Positions 25,635-33,889 of a DNA stretch of 64,000 nt are shown here, piece by piece. Position numbers and translations under genes: made by a program. Position 1 is the first letter of the stretch. Each line of letters starts with the position of its first letter. The notes beneath the pieces are model-generated. The model was not told the origin of the DNA and ran no database searches. It saw nothing but the letters and a program-made list of their open reading frames with translations. The DNA lies in assembly GCF_900155425.1 (NCBI RefSeq), contig NZ_LT700191.1:1839700-1903699 (forward strand). The letters are read 5' to 3'. Origin of the DNA: Parabacteroides massiliensis (GTDB taxonomy: Bacteria; Bacteroidota; Bacteroidia; Bacteroidales; Tannerellaceae).

Positions 25635-27170
25635 ATGAAATCAACAATCGTATTAGGAATAGGGGCCACCTTGTTGGCCTCCTGTTCCGGGAACAAACAA
25701 AAGACGGAAGAGAAGGGGGGGCAGCAGAGGCCGAACGTTATTTTCCTGATAGCCGATGATATCGGTTATGGCGACTTGAGTTGCAACGGATCGAAGACGA
25801 TCCATACGCCGAATGTGGAACGCTTGGCGGCGCAAGGTGTCCGCTTTACGGATGCGCATGCGGTGGCTGCGACCAGTACGCCTTCGCGCTATTCGCTGTT
25901 TACGGGGCATTATGCTTGGAGACGGAACGATACGGGAATTGCTGCCGGAGATGCCGGAATGGTGATCCGTCCCGAACAACCGACCGTTGCCGATATGTTC
26001 CGCGAATGCGGCTATGTGACCGGGGCGATCGGGAAATGGCATTTGGGATTGGGCGACAAGACCGGAACGCAGGACTGGAACGGCTTTATCACGCCCGGCC
26101 CGACGGATATCGGTTTCGATTACTCCTATCTGATGGCAGCCACGGCCGACCGTGTCCCCTGTGTATTCGTCGAAAACCAGCGGATCGTCAATCTTGATCC
26201 TAACGACCCGATAGCAGTCAGTTATAAGGAACCGTTTCCGGGCGAGCCGTTGGGCAAAGACCATCCAGAGCTGTTGACGAAGCTCAAACCGAGTCCGAAC
26301 CACGGGCATGATATGGCGATCGTGAACGGCATTTCGCGTATCGGCTACATGAAAGGGGGCAAGCAGGCCTTGTGGGAAGATGAGAATATAGCGGATAGCA
26401 TCACGGTGAAGGCAGTCCAATTTATCGAAAACCACAAAGATGAACCGTTCTTCCTGTATGTCGGGACCAACGATGCGCACGTCCCCCGCTGGCCGCATCC
26501 CCGTTTTGTCGGCAAGAGTGGCATGGGTCCTCGTGGCGATGCTTTGCTGCAATTCGACTGGACTGTAGGAGAAGTGATGGCAGCGCTCGAAAAAGCCGGC
26601 ATTGCCGAAAACACGTTGATCGTATTGAGTAGCGACAACGGTCCTGTTGTGGATGACGGTTATGCAGACCGGGCCGTGGAATTGTTGGGCGATCATAAAC
26701 CCTGGGGACCGTTCCGTGGAGGTAAATACAGCATCTTCGAAGCCGGAACGCGTGTTCCGATGATCGTGAGCTGGCCGGCCCAGGTGAAACCGGGTGTTTC
26801 CGATGCATTGGTATCGCAGGTCGACTTGTATGCCTCCATGGCAAGCCTGATGGGTAAGACGCTCGAAGAAGGGGCCGGCCCAGACAGTCAGGACCACCTG
26901 GATGCATTCTTGGGAAAGGATTTGAAAGGACGCGACTATGTGGTCGAAGTTGCCGGTTCTCTTTCTGTATCCGACGGCGAATGGAAGTATATCGCTCCGA
27001 GCAATGGAGCCGCCTACCAGAAACTGACGAATATCGAGTTGGGCAACAGCAAGGAAGAACAGCTTTACAACTTGAAGCAGGACATCGGCGAAAAGAAGAA
27101 TCTGGCAGCCGAACATCCCGAAATCGTTGCTAAGATGAAAGCTATTTTAGAAAAAGAAAAGGCAAAATAG
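25635..27170 (+). CDS. Sulfatase lipoprotein (formylglycine-dependent, Ser-type)
   Basis: A 511-aa S1-family sulfatase that removes sulfate from host glycans or steroids/aryl compounds; the substrate cannot be read from sequence. The lipoprotein signal ends at Cys17 (LLASC), so it is membrane-anchored. Metal ligands Asp41-Asp42 lie in LIADDIGYGD. The activation motif S-T-P-S-R (residues 81-85) puts Ser81 at the formylglycine position, so it needs an anaerobic sulfatase-maturing enzyme. No such gene is in the window. GKWHLG, DAHVP and SSDNGP motifs are intact, and a short C-terminal subdomain follows. It is monogenic, ending in a strong terminator. Confidence 0.95.
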   Translation: MKSTIVLGIGATLLASCSGNKQKTEEKGGQQRPNVIFLIADDIGYGDLSCNGSKTIHTPNVERLAAQGVRFTDAHAVAATSTPSRYSLFTGHYAWRRNDTGIAAGDAGMVIRPEQPTVADMFRECGYVTGAIGKWHLGLGDKTGTQDWNGFITPGPTDIGFDYSYLMAATADRVPCVFVENQRIVNLDPNDPIAVSYKEPFPGEPLGKDHPELLTKLKPSPNHGHDMAIVNGISRIGYMKGGKQALWEDENIADSITVKAVQFIENHKDEPFFLYVGTNDAHVPRWPHPRFVGKSGMGPRGDALLQFDWTVGEVMAALEKAGIAENTLIVLSSDNGPVVDDGYADRAVELLGDHKPWGPFRGGKYSIFEAGTRVPMIVSWPAQVKPGVSDALVSQVDLYASMASLMGKTLEEGAGPDSQDHLDAFLGKDLKGRDYVVEVAGSLSVSDGEWKYIAPSNGAAYQKLTNIELGNSKEEQLYNLKQDIGEKKNLAAEHPEIVAKMKAILEKEKAK

Positions 27171-27193
27171 CCTTTTTACATAAAGAGTGAAAG

Positions 27194-27235
27194 CGCCTGT
27201 AGGTTGTCTAAAAAACATTCCTACAGGCGTTTTTT
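27194..27235 (+). terminator. Terminator after sulfatase gene
   Basis: CGCCTGTAGG (27194-27203) pairs perfectly with CCTACAGGCG (27220-27229), and a T-run at 27230-27235 follows. Confidence 0.9.
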
Positions 27236-27318
27236 AGTTAAAAATGAACAAGCTCGTTTTATTCTGTTTTCGGTTTGCGTTATCTTTGCAAATTCATAAG
27301 GCAGAAAATAAAAGGATA

Positions 27319-27978
27319 ATGCTTGGATTGATTAGTAAAGGAATTGTTATTGGCGTGCTGGTTTCCGCCCCGATGGGCCCGATCGGTATGCTGTGTATAC
27401 AACGAACGCTGAACAAAGGACGCTGGCACGGGTTTGTTACCGGATTAGGGGCTGCTCTGTCAGACGTGATTTACGCTACGTTGACCTGTCTGGGAATGGG
27501 GGTCGTGGTGAACTTTGTGGAGGCGAACCAGGCTCCCTTGCAATTGATCGGCAGTGTCGTATTGGGTGTTTTCGGTTACTATATTTTTCAATCCAATCCT
27601 GTAAGGAATTTAAAAAAGCAGCGGGAGAAAAAGTTATCTTTCACCCAGGATTTTATTACAGCTTTTCTTCTTACCTTTAGCAACGTTTTAATTGTCTTGC
27701 TATATATTGGTTTGTTTGCCCGTTTTGGCTTTGTCTTGCCTGAACATTCTGTCTGGATGTTGTTGAGCGGTATTGCTTTTATAGGGGTGGGAGCTGTCCT
27801 TTGGTGGTTCGGAATTACTTATGTAGTGGCAAAATTAAAAAAATGGTTTAATGTGAGAGGTATATGGTTGTTAAATAGGATTGTCGGATCGATCATTATC
27901 GTTTTGTCGGTTATCGGAATTTTGTCCGTATTGCTGACTTCTTATTGGCATCAACCAATGCTCCAAATCTATAATTGA
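27319..27978 (+). CDS. LysE/RhtB family transporter
   Basis: A 219-aa inner-membrane protein with about six hydrophobic helices. The family signature GVLVSAPMGPIGMLCIQRTL lies near residues 13-32. LysE/RhtB proteins export amino acids or related small molecules; the substrate here is unknown. An upstream in-frame ATG (27244) would add 25 residues, but a consensus -7 (TATCTTTG, 27281-27288) lies inside that extension, so the start MLGLISKG at 27319 is used. The stop codon lies 1 bp before the next gene, so the two are translationally coupled. Confidence 0.9.
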   Translation: MLGLISKGIVIGVLVSAPMGPIGMLCIQRTLNKGRWHGFVTGLGAALSDVIYATLTCLGMGVVVNFVEANQAPLQLIGSVVLGVFGYYIFQSNPVRNLKKQREKKLSFTQDFITAFLLTFSNVLIVLLYIGLFARFGFVLPEHSVWMLLSGIAFIGVGAVLWWFGITYVVAKLKKWFNVRGIWLLNRIVGSIIIVLSVIGILSVLLTSYWHQPMLQIYN

Positions 27979-27979
27979 A

Positions 27980-28618
27980 ATGAAGAAACTGAAAGTCCCT
28001 TATTTGGAAACGCTGGATGTACTGGACCTGTCATCTGTAGGCTTTTTGATGGAAAAAGCCCGGCGAGAGTCGATCGATGTGATTAACTGGGAAGAATATC
28101 CCTATAAGCCTATCGTGGCATTCGATATCGCAAGATCGAAAGAGAGTCTGTATATTCGTTACTTTGTAAAAGGCAATTCTCTGAAAGCTCTTTATGAAGT
28201 GGACGGTTCGCCTGTCTACCAGGACAGTTGCGTGGAATTTTTTATGAAGCGGCTGGACGATCCCAATTACTACAATTTTGAGTTTAACTGTATCGGGACA
28301 TGCGATGCTTCCTATCGGGAATCGCGTGATTCGAAGAAATCGCTGACAGCCAAAGAATACGCTTCCATACGGCGTTTTTCAAGCCTGCCTCATGTCGCTT
28401 TCGCAGAAAAATTGGGGATTTATAGCTGGGAATTGGTGGTTGCCATCCCTTTCCGGTTGATGGGACTCGATCCTGACAACCTGCCTGAGAAAATAATGGG
28501 CAATTTTTATAAATGTGCGGACGATACGGAATTCCCGCATTTTGTCAGTTGGAATCCGATCGACCTTCCTGCCCCGAACTTCCATTGTCCGGAGTTTTTC
28601 GGGGAGATATACTTCTAA
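27980..28618 (+). CDS. Carbohydrate-binding family 9-like (DOMON-type) protein
   Basis: A 212-aa protein without a signal peptide. The beta-rich layout with YKPIVAFDIARSKESLYIRYFVKG, VYQDSCVEFFMKR and YYNFEFNCIGTCDASYRESR is that of the CBM9-like/DOMON-like families found in many Bacteroidales. It ends FHCPEFFGEIYF. The C-terminal W-N-P segment (SWNPIDLPAPNFH) is also typical. It probably binds a sugar or related ligand; no catalytic residues are evident. It is coupled to the LysE-type gene. Confidence 0.8.
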   Translation: MKKLKVPYLETLDVLDLSSVGFLMEKARRESIDVINWEEYPYKPIVAFDIARSKESLYIRYFVKGNSLKALYEVDGSPVYQDSCVEFFMKRLDDPNYYNFEFNCIGTCDASYRESRDSKKSLTAKEYASIRRFSSLPHVAFAEKLGIYSWELVVAIPFRLMGLDPDNLPEKIMGNFYKCADDTEFPHFVSWNPIDLPAPNFHCPEFFGEIYF

Positions 28619-28657
28619 GGTATGACGTGAGGGCGGCAAGCCCGTCCCTTTCACGGA

Positions 28658-29260
28658 TTATAAGTGGATATCGTTCAGTTCGACTAATTTGTTGACAATG
28701 GCGTATACAGTCAAGCCGCTGACACTGTGTACTTGCAGTTTCCGGGCGATGTTGCGCCGATGGGTGACGACGGTGTGTGTGGAAAGGAATAACCGGTCGG
28801 CTATTTCGCGGTTTGTCATCCCTTTGACAACGCAGACTACGATCTCTTTTTCACGTGCGCTGAGCGTCTGCTGTTCTTCGTTTTCGATCTCCTTCTCCGG
28901 TGGCATGTGGAGGCGTTCCAGTTTGTGGCGGATTTCTTCCGGGCTGTCGTAGATGCTGATCTGGTCATCGTAGAGCCGGAGTAAAGCATGATCGGCGACG
29001 GCATATAGCAAGGCTATGCATTTCATTTCCGTACAGCCGGTTTCCTCTTTGAGAAGCTGCATGGTGTAGAAGCCGGGAAGCGACGGGTTGATAATCAGCA
29101 TATCCGGTTTGTGCGAGCGAAGTGTCTCCTGCAGAAGTTCCGCAGTGGCGATTTCGATGAGCTGGATGCGGAACCCGGGAAGCCGTTTCAATACCGCTTC
29201 GAGCCCGCCCCGAATGATGGCGGACGGTTCGGCAATCGCTATGTTTAATGAAGTGCTCAT
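28658..29260 (-). CDS. LuxR-type regulator with degenerate receiver (module copy 1)
   Basis: A 200-aa NarL/LuxR-like regulator. The C-terminal HTH (about residues 135-197) is intact: LSAREKEIVVCVVKGMTNREIADRLF and THTVVTHRRNIARKLQV. The N-terminal half has a receiver-like fold, but the acidic pair is replaced by Glu11-Pro12 and the phospho-acceptor by Asn58 (MLIINPSLPG). Ordinary phosphorylation is therefore not possible. It starts 4 bp after the hemerythrin gene stop and is probably controlled with it. It is a close paralog of the gene at 31357-31965. The ATG at 29260 matches the paralog's start. Confidence 0.9.
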   Translation of the reverse strand: MSTSLNIAIAEPSAIIRGGLEAVLKRLPGFRIQLIEIATAELLQETLRSHKPDMLIINPSLPGFYTMQLLKEETGCTEMKCIALLYAVADHALLRLYDDQISIYDSPEEIRHKLERLHMPPEKEIENEEQQTLSAREKEIVVCVVKGMTNREIADRLFLSTHTVVTHRRNIARKLQVHSVSGLTVYAIVNKLVELNDIHL

Positions 29261-29264
29261 AGGT

Positions 29265-29957
29265 TCACTGTATTGTTTTTTCGAGAGCCAGGATTGCCGG
29301 CACGAAAAGAAAGTCTTCCACATGGTTGTGGGACGACAAGTCCTGCTCGGTTGCAAAAATATCAAACAAGACACTGTTCAGCAAGTTGTTGCCCGGTCCC
29401 GGATAATATTTGATCAGGATATTTTTCAGTTCGATGATCTTCATTTCGATCTGGTCGTGATGTTTCCGGAAGATCGTTATGTTGTATTTCGGGTCTCTCA
29501 CCCCCTTCAGCAATCCTCGTACATAAGGAAATACCGTCTTTTCTTCATACAGCATGTGTTTGTTTACCTCCGTCGCATAATCGTCGAAAAATTTGGTAAT
29601 GACGAACGCCACATCTTTCGGGCAACCGGCAATCGCATCTGTCAGCTTACGGCGGATATGGGGGAGGCGGAAGTCCAGAAAATAGGCGTGTGCTTTATGC
29701 AGATAAGCGATCAAAGCCTCGATCGACAGGCATTTGTCAATGTTTGTCACCGGCTCGGATACCTCTTCCGTCAGGAAGTTCACGACGGTCAGGAACGTGC
29801 AGGGATCGACACCGTTTTGGCGGCATACCTCTCCGATGTTCTTTTCTCCGAATCCGAGTGCAATACCGAAGCGACTCATGACAAGCACCATCGGGTAGTT
29901 CTCGCAGATCAGATCGCTCATTTTATCGGTCTCCCGATATTTACCATTCTTATACAT
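29265..29957 (-). CDS. Hemerythrin-domain protein, RIC/YtfE-like (module copy 1)
   Basis: A 230-aa cytoplasmic protein. An N-terminal domain (residues 1-75) with KMSDLICENYPMVLVMSRFGI and NIGEVCRQNGVD resembles the ScdA/DUF542-type domain. The C-terminal four-helix bundle carries candidate di-iron ligands: HAYFLDFRLPHIRRKL, EVNKHMLYEEKTVFPYV, HHDQIEMK and SHNHVEDFLFVP. Proteins of this type repair iron-sulfur or di-iron centres damaged by nitric oxide or oxygen. It is next to a LuxR regulator and a Rid-like gene; the same trio recurs at 31357-33853. It has its own candidate -7 element at 29992-29999. Confidence 0.9.
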   Translation of the reverse strand: MYKNGKYRETDKMSDLICENYPMVLVMSRFGIALGFGEKNIGEVCRQNGVDPCTFLTVVNFLTEEVSEPVTNIDKCLSIEALIAYLHKAHAYFLDFRLPHIRRKLTDAIAGCPKDVAFVITKFFDDYATEVNKHMLYEEKTVFPYVRGLLKGVRDPKYNITIFRKHHDQIEMKIIELKNILIKYYPGPGNNLLNSVLFDIFATEQDLSSHNHVEDFLFVPAILALEKTIQ

Positions 29958-29991
29958 AGGCTTTTCTCTCTTGTCTTGGAAGTTTGAATCG

Positions 29992-29999
29992 CCAAAGAT
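29992..29999 (-). promoter_or_regulatory. -7 element upstream of hemerythrin copy 1
   Basis: The minus strand reads TATCTTTG, 34 bp upstream of the ATG at 29957. It would let the last two genes of the array be transcribed separately from the upstream operon. Confidence 0.5.
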
Positions 30000-30100
30000 A
30001 TAACTTTTTCGGAAATATGTTTGTCCGGAAACGTAAGCCGTTAAGAAGAATACACCATAATTACGTAAAAATCAGATTGGTTGATCTCTTTTAAAACATG

Positions 30101-31246
30101 TTATAATGTCGCAAACCGTTCATCCCCTTTGGCCGTCACCGCCGTGCATTCCATTTCGACCAGCCAGCCGGTCCGGCAAACCGGGGCACGGACGATAATA
30201 TAAGGCAGGTTGGGATGGTGCTCGTCCATATACCGTTTGACCCGTGCATAATCTGCCGTATCGCGGATGTAGATCACCGCCTGCATGATATCGTCTAAAG
30301 TGGCTTCCGCCTCTTTCAGCAGGGCTGCAATATTCTCGATCATGCGCGAAGCCTGTTTCATGACATCGCCGGCATGCACGATTTCCCCGTACCGGTCGAT
30401 GCTGGCTGTGCCGGAGATGAAGACATGGCGGCGGTCGCCGTATGTGACGGCTGTCCCCCGTTCGAACGTGACGCCATATTCGTACGTGCGGTTCAGATGT
30501 TCGGATGCATATAGATAGCGGAGCTGTTCGGGGCAGATGCCGGAAACGGCATACGTGTCCATTGTCACGAACACCATCGGGTCGAAATAGCGTCCCTCGA
30601 TCCCCGTACTGGCAATGAAATGAGTCTCTTCCGTCAGGCCCTGTGTCGCAAATACCTCTTTGCGGGCTTTTACCACACCCGGATAATTTACGTCTACATT
30701 CTGAACGAAGATCCATGTGCGCAGGCAGTTGGCTGCTAACGTACAATTGGCTTCCGTCAGTTGCAGGATATAATCGCGGAAGATCAGGCGGGTCTGATAT
30801 TCCGAATTGGCGGCCCTGTTACACTGGTTGGCTCCTAATATCTGGCTGTAGGCTCCGTGACGCGCCTCGAACAACCCGCTGGGCAACACTTGTGTCTGCA
30901 CGCCGGTCTGCAACCAGGCCCATAACGCAATCTTCGTCCCGTTCATCGGGGCCTGTTGCACGATCGACAATGCGCAATAGGGGAAAAGGCGTTCCTGTTC
31001 CATCAGTTCATCTGTCTGGTTGGTTACGTCGCTCAGGAAATAGCGCCGGAAAATGGCGGCGGGATTACCCGGCAACTCTTCCACCGTACGGGTGTAGACC
31101 TCTTGTATATGTTGCAATTGGGAGTGAAAATCCTCCATGCAGTCTGTCTGCTGGAAGAAGATGTGGTATTCTGTTATACCTTTGGAAGATTGAAAAGTGG
31201 AGATTTGTACCTCCGTCGTGCCGTATGTTTTCCTTATCAGGTTCAT
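30101..31246 (-). CDS. RidA/chorismatase-like protein (module copy 1)
   Basis: A 381-aa protein. Residues about 255-381 form a RidA (YjgF/UK114) domain with GTASIDRYGEIVHAGDVMKQ and IVRAPVCRTGWLVEMECTAV, which keeps the Arg and Glu typical of active Rid proteins. The N-terminal half, with FVQNVDVNYPGVVKARKEVF and ASTGIEGRYFDP, resembles the two-domain Rid-fold chorismatases (FkbO/Hyg5 type). It could hydrolyse an imine or an enol-ether substrate such as chorismate; the sequence does not settle it. No secretion signal is seen. It is a close paralog of the gene at 32699-33853. Confidence 0.82.
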   Translation of the reverse strand: MNLIRKTYGTTEVQISTFQSSKGITEYHIFFQQTDCMEDFHSQLQHIQEVYTRTVEELPGNPAAIFRRYFLSDVTNQTDELMEQERLFPYCALSIVQQAPMNGTKIALWAWLQTGVQTQVLPSGLFEARHGAYSQILGANQCNRAANSEYQTRLIFRDYILQLTEANCTLAANCLRTWIFVQNVDVNYPGVVKARKEVFATQGLTEETHFIASTGIEGRYFDPMVFVTMDTYAVSGICPEQLRYLYASEHLNRTYEYGVTFERGTAVTYGDRRHVFISGTASIDRYGEIVHAGDVMKQASRMIENIAALLKEAEATLDDIMQAVIYIRDTADYARVKRYMDEHHPNLPYIIVRAPVCRTGWLVEMECTAVTAKGDERFATL

Positions 31247-31356
31247 ATTGTGTATTGTGTTTTCGCAGTATAGATCGTAAAAATAAGGCTATTTAATTGA
31301 AAATTGAAAATTGAGTCCTGAAAATTACTTAATAAAGTAAGGAACGGCCTTGTTTG

Positions 31357-31965
31357 TTAGCCGTTCAAGTCCTTCAGTTCTATCAATTTGTTCACGATGG
31401 CATAGACGGTCAGGCCACTGGCACTGTGTACCTGTAATTTCCGGGCGATATTCCGGCGGTGGGTGATAACGGTGTGGGTGGACAGGTACAAGCGGTCTGC
31501 TATCTCCCGGTTTGTCATGCCTTTCACCACGCAGACGACAATCTCTTTTTCCCGGCTGCTCAGTGTCTGCTGGTCGTCGCTTTCTCCTTCTTCGGACGAA
31601 ACTTCTTCGGCGTTGAGGCGCTCCAGCTTCTGCTTCAATTCGTCCGGACTGTCGTATACGGATATTTGGTCGTCGTAGGGGCGGAGCAGCAACGGGTCGC
31701 TTACGTTATACAGAAGGGCGAAACATCTCATGTCCGGGCAACCGCATTCGTCTTTCAGATGTTGCAGGTTGAAGTTTCCCGGAATGGATGGGTTCATAAT
31801 CAGAATGTCCGGTTTATAAATGCGTAAGCCCTCTGTCAGACTGTCTGCCGCTGTTATCTCGGATATCTGGATACGGAATCCGGGTAATCGTTTCAGCAGC
31901 GTTTCCAACCCGCACCGGATGATGGCGGACGATTCGGCTATCGCTATTTTTATGTTTGTGGACAT
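31357..31965 (-). CDS. LuxR-type regulator with degenerate receiver (module copy 2)
   Basis: A 202-aa paralog of the protein at 28658-29260. The LuxR HTH is intact (LSSREKEIVVCVVKGMTNREIADRLY, THTVITHRRNIARKLQV). The receiver-like half lacks the usual Asp residues: Glu11-Ser12 replace the acidic pair and Asn58 (ILIMNPSIPG) replaces the phospho-acceptor. It probably senses through a ligand or protein contact rather than a kinase. It lies 12 bp after hemerythrin copy 2. A 110-bp gap with short AATTGA-type repeats separates it from Rid copy 1. Confidence 0.9.
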   Translation of the reverse strand: MSTNIKIAIAESSAIIRCGLETLLKRLPGFRIQISEITAADSLTEGLRIYKPDILIMNPSIPGNFNLQHLKDECGCPDMRCFALLYNVSDPLLLRPYDDQISVYDSPDELKQKLERLNAEEVSSEEGESDDQQTLSSREKEIVVCVVKGMTNREIADRLYLSTHTVITHRRNIARKLQVHSASGLTVYAIVNKLIELKDLNG

Positions 31966-31977
31966 GGCAGCTGTTTT

Positions 31978-32661
31978 TTATTGTTTCTCTAAAGACAAGA
32001 TCGCGGGTACGAAGAGGTAGTCTTCTACCCGGTTATGAGAGGCAAGGTCTTGTTCGGTTGCGAAAATATCGAACAGGACACTGTTGAGCAAGTCACTGTC
32101 CGGTCCCGGATAATACTTCAGGATCAGGTTCTTCAGTTCCGTGATTTTCATTTCTATCTGGTCATGCCGCCTACGGAAGATGCTGATATTATATTTCGGA
32201 TCTTTCTTTCCTTCCAGCAAATTACGGACATAGGGGAAAACTGTCTTCTCTTCGTACAACATATGCTTGTGCACCTCTTCGGCATATTCGTCGAAGAAGC
32301 GGCGGATCACGAAGGCCACATCTTTGGGGCAACTCACGATCGCTTCTGTCAGCTTGTGGCGGATATGGGGAAGACGGAAGTTCAGGAAATAGTCGTGTGC
32401 GTTATGCAGGTAAGTGATAAGCGAAGAGATGGAGATATCCTTATGGATCTCCGCAACCGGAGCTGTCTCGGTTTCCGTCAGGAAATTGACGACAGTCAGA
32501 AAAGTCTGTGTGTCGATCTTATTCTGCCGGCATACTTCTCCGATGTTTTTCTCTCCGAACCCTAAGTCGATGCCGAAGCGGCTCATCACAAGGACCATCG
32601 GGTAATTATCACATATCAGGTCGCTCATCTTGCTTGTTTCCCTGTATTTTCCGTTCTTCAT
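31978..32661 (-). CDS. Hemerythrin-domain protein, RIC/YtfE-like (module copy 2)
   Basis: A 227-aa paralog of the protein at 29265-29957 with the same N-terminal KMSDLICDNYPMVLVMSRFGI and NIGEVCRQNKID segments. The same metal-ligand pattern occurs in its four-helix bundle (HDYFLNFRLPHIRHKL, EVHKHMLYEEKTVFPYV, RHDQIEMK, SHNRVEDYLFVP). It probably binds a di-iron centre. The start MKNGKYRE at 32661 matches the paralog. Further in-frame ATGs at 32670, 32682 and up to 32724 exist, and the longest would overlap the Rid gene. Confidence 0.9.
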   Translation of the reverse strand: MKNGKYRETSKMSDLICDNYPMVLVMSRFGIDLGFGEKNIGEVCRQNKIDTQTFLTVVNFLTETETAPVAEIHKDISISSLITYLHNAHDYFLNFRLPHIRHKLTEAIVSCPKDVAFVIRRFFDEYAEEVHKHMLYEEKTVFPYVRNLLEGKKDPKYNISIFRRRHDQIEMKITELKNLILKYYPGPDSDLLNSVLFDIFATEQDLASHNRVEDYLFVPAILSLEKQ

Positions 32662-32698
32662 GTTTCCCATGTCTTTTATCATTTGTATAGTAGGTTGA

Positions 32699-33853
32699 TT
32701 ATAAGCATGCATATTGAGGTGCATCTGCCGGTACGACAGCTATGCATTCCGTTTCGATCAGCCAGCCCGGACGACACACGGGAGCATGTACGATCAGATG
32801 CGGCAACGACGGGTAGCGGCTTTCGATATATTGCTTGACCACGACATAGTCTGCCGGGTCGCGCAAATAGACGATCGCCTGCATAATATCCTGTAACCCG
32901 GCACCCGCTTCCTGCAGCAAGGTCTCAATGTTTTCCAGCATGCGCTCCGTTTGCTTCAGGATATTTCCCGGATATACGATTTCGCCTTTGTTGTCGATGC
33001 TTGCGGTTCCGGAAATAAAGATTTGTTTCCGGTCGCCATAGGTTACGGCTGTCCCCCGCTCGAAAGTCACTCCGTATTCGTAGGTCGGATTCAGGTGAGT
33101 GGGAGCATAGAGGAACTGGATTTGTCCGGGCTGCAAGCCTTTTACGGCATAAGTATCCATCTGGACAAAAACATTCGGATCGGCATTACGTCCTTCTATT
33201 CCCGTGCTGGAAATATAATGAGTCTTTTCCGTCAGGTTTTGCGTGATGAAAACCTCTTTGCGGGCTTTGACGACACCGGCATAGTTGACATCCACATTTT
33301 GGACGAAGAACCAGGTGCGGATGCAATCGTCGGCCAGTCTGCACCCTTGTTCGGTCAGTTGCAAGACGTAATCGTTCAACAAAAGCCGTGTCTGGTATTC
33401 TGAATTGGAAGCTCTGTTGCATGCTCCGCCACCCCAGAAATGGTGATACCCGTTGTGCGTGGCTTCTACCAGCCCGTTGTCATAATTCTGAACGGCCATG
33501 TCGGTCTGCCAATAGGTCCACATTGCGATCTTGCTTCCGTTCAACGGAGCCTGCTGGACGATGGAGAGGGCGCAAAAAGAGTTTTCGCATTCCCATGCCA
33601 TGACCAGGTCGGCCTGGTTGGTGGCATCGCTCAGGAAGTAGCGGCGGAAAACGGCAATAGCGTTGTCGGCAAGGATATTTCGGGTCATATAGGTGTAGGC
33701 TTGTTGCAGAGACTGCAATTGCTCGCTGAAAGGGAGACTGGGGTCCGTTACGGAAAACAGTGCTTGATACTCTGTTACTCCGTCTTCCGTGTTAAAGGAA
33801 GAGAGTTGGATTTCCACAATCTTGTCGTCACTTATTATTTTTCTAAAATCCAT
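32699..33853 (-). CDS. RidA/chorismatase-like protein (module copy 2)
   Basis: A 384-aa paralog of the 30101-31246 product, with the same two-domain plan. The N-terminal half has FVQNVDVNYAGVVKARKEVF and SSTGIEGRNADP. The C-terminal RidA domain has GTASIDNKGEIVYPG and IVHAPVCRPGWLIETECIAV, with Arg and Glu kept. It is probably a cytoplasmic enzyme of the Rid/chorismatase superfamily with unknown substrate. It lies 36 bp downstream of the cytochrome lipoprotein gene and leads into hemerythrin copy 2. Confidence 0.82.
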   Translation of the reverse strand: MDFRKIISDDKIVEIQLSSFNTEDGVTEYQALFSVTDPSLPFSEQLQSLQQAYTYMTRNILADNAIAVFRRYFLSDATNQADLVMAWECENSFCALSIVQQAPLNGSKIAMWTYWQTDMAVQNYDNGLVEATHNGYHHFWGGGACNRASNSEYQTRLLLNDYVLQLTEQGCRLADDCIRTWFFVQNVDVNYAGVVKARKEVFITQNLTEKTHYISSTGIEGRNADPNVFVQMDTYAVKGLQPGQIQFLYAPTHLNPTYEYGVTFERGTAVTYGDRKQIFISGTASIDNKGEIVYPGNILKQTERMLENIETLLQEAGAGLQDIMQAIVYLRDPADYVVVKQYIESRYPSLPHLIVHAPVCRPGWLIETECIAVVPADAPQYACL

Positions 33854-33889
33854 ACGATTTCGTGCGTCGTTATTTGTAATTTTGTTTAT

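Noticed and set aside
25653-27116. Long open frame antisense to the sulfatase gene (487 codons)
   Set aside because: The sulfatase on the plus strand has all family motifs. The antisense frame has no recognisable domains and reflects GC-rich codon positions.
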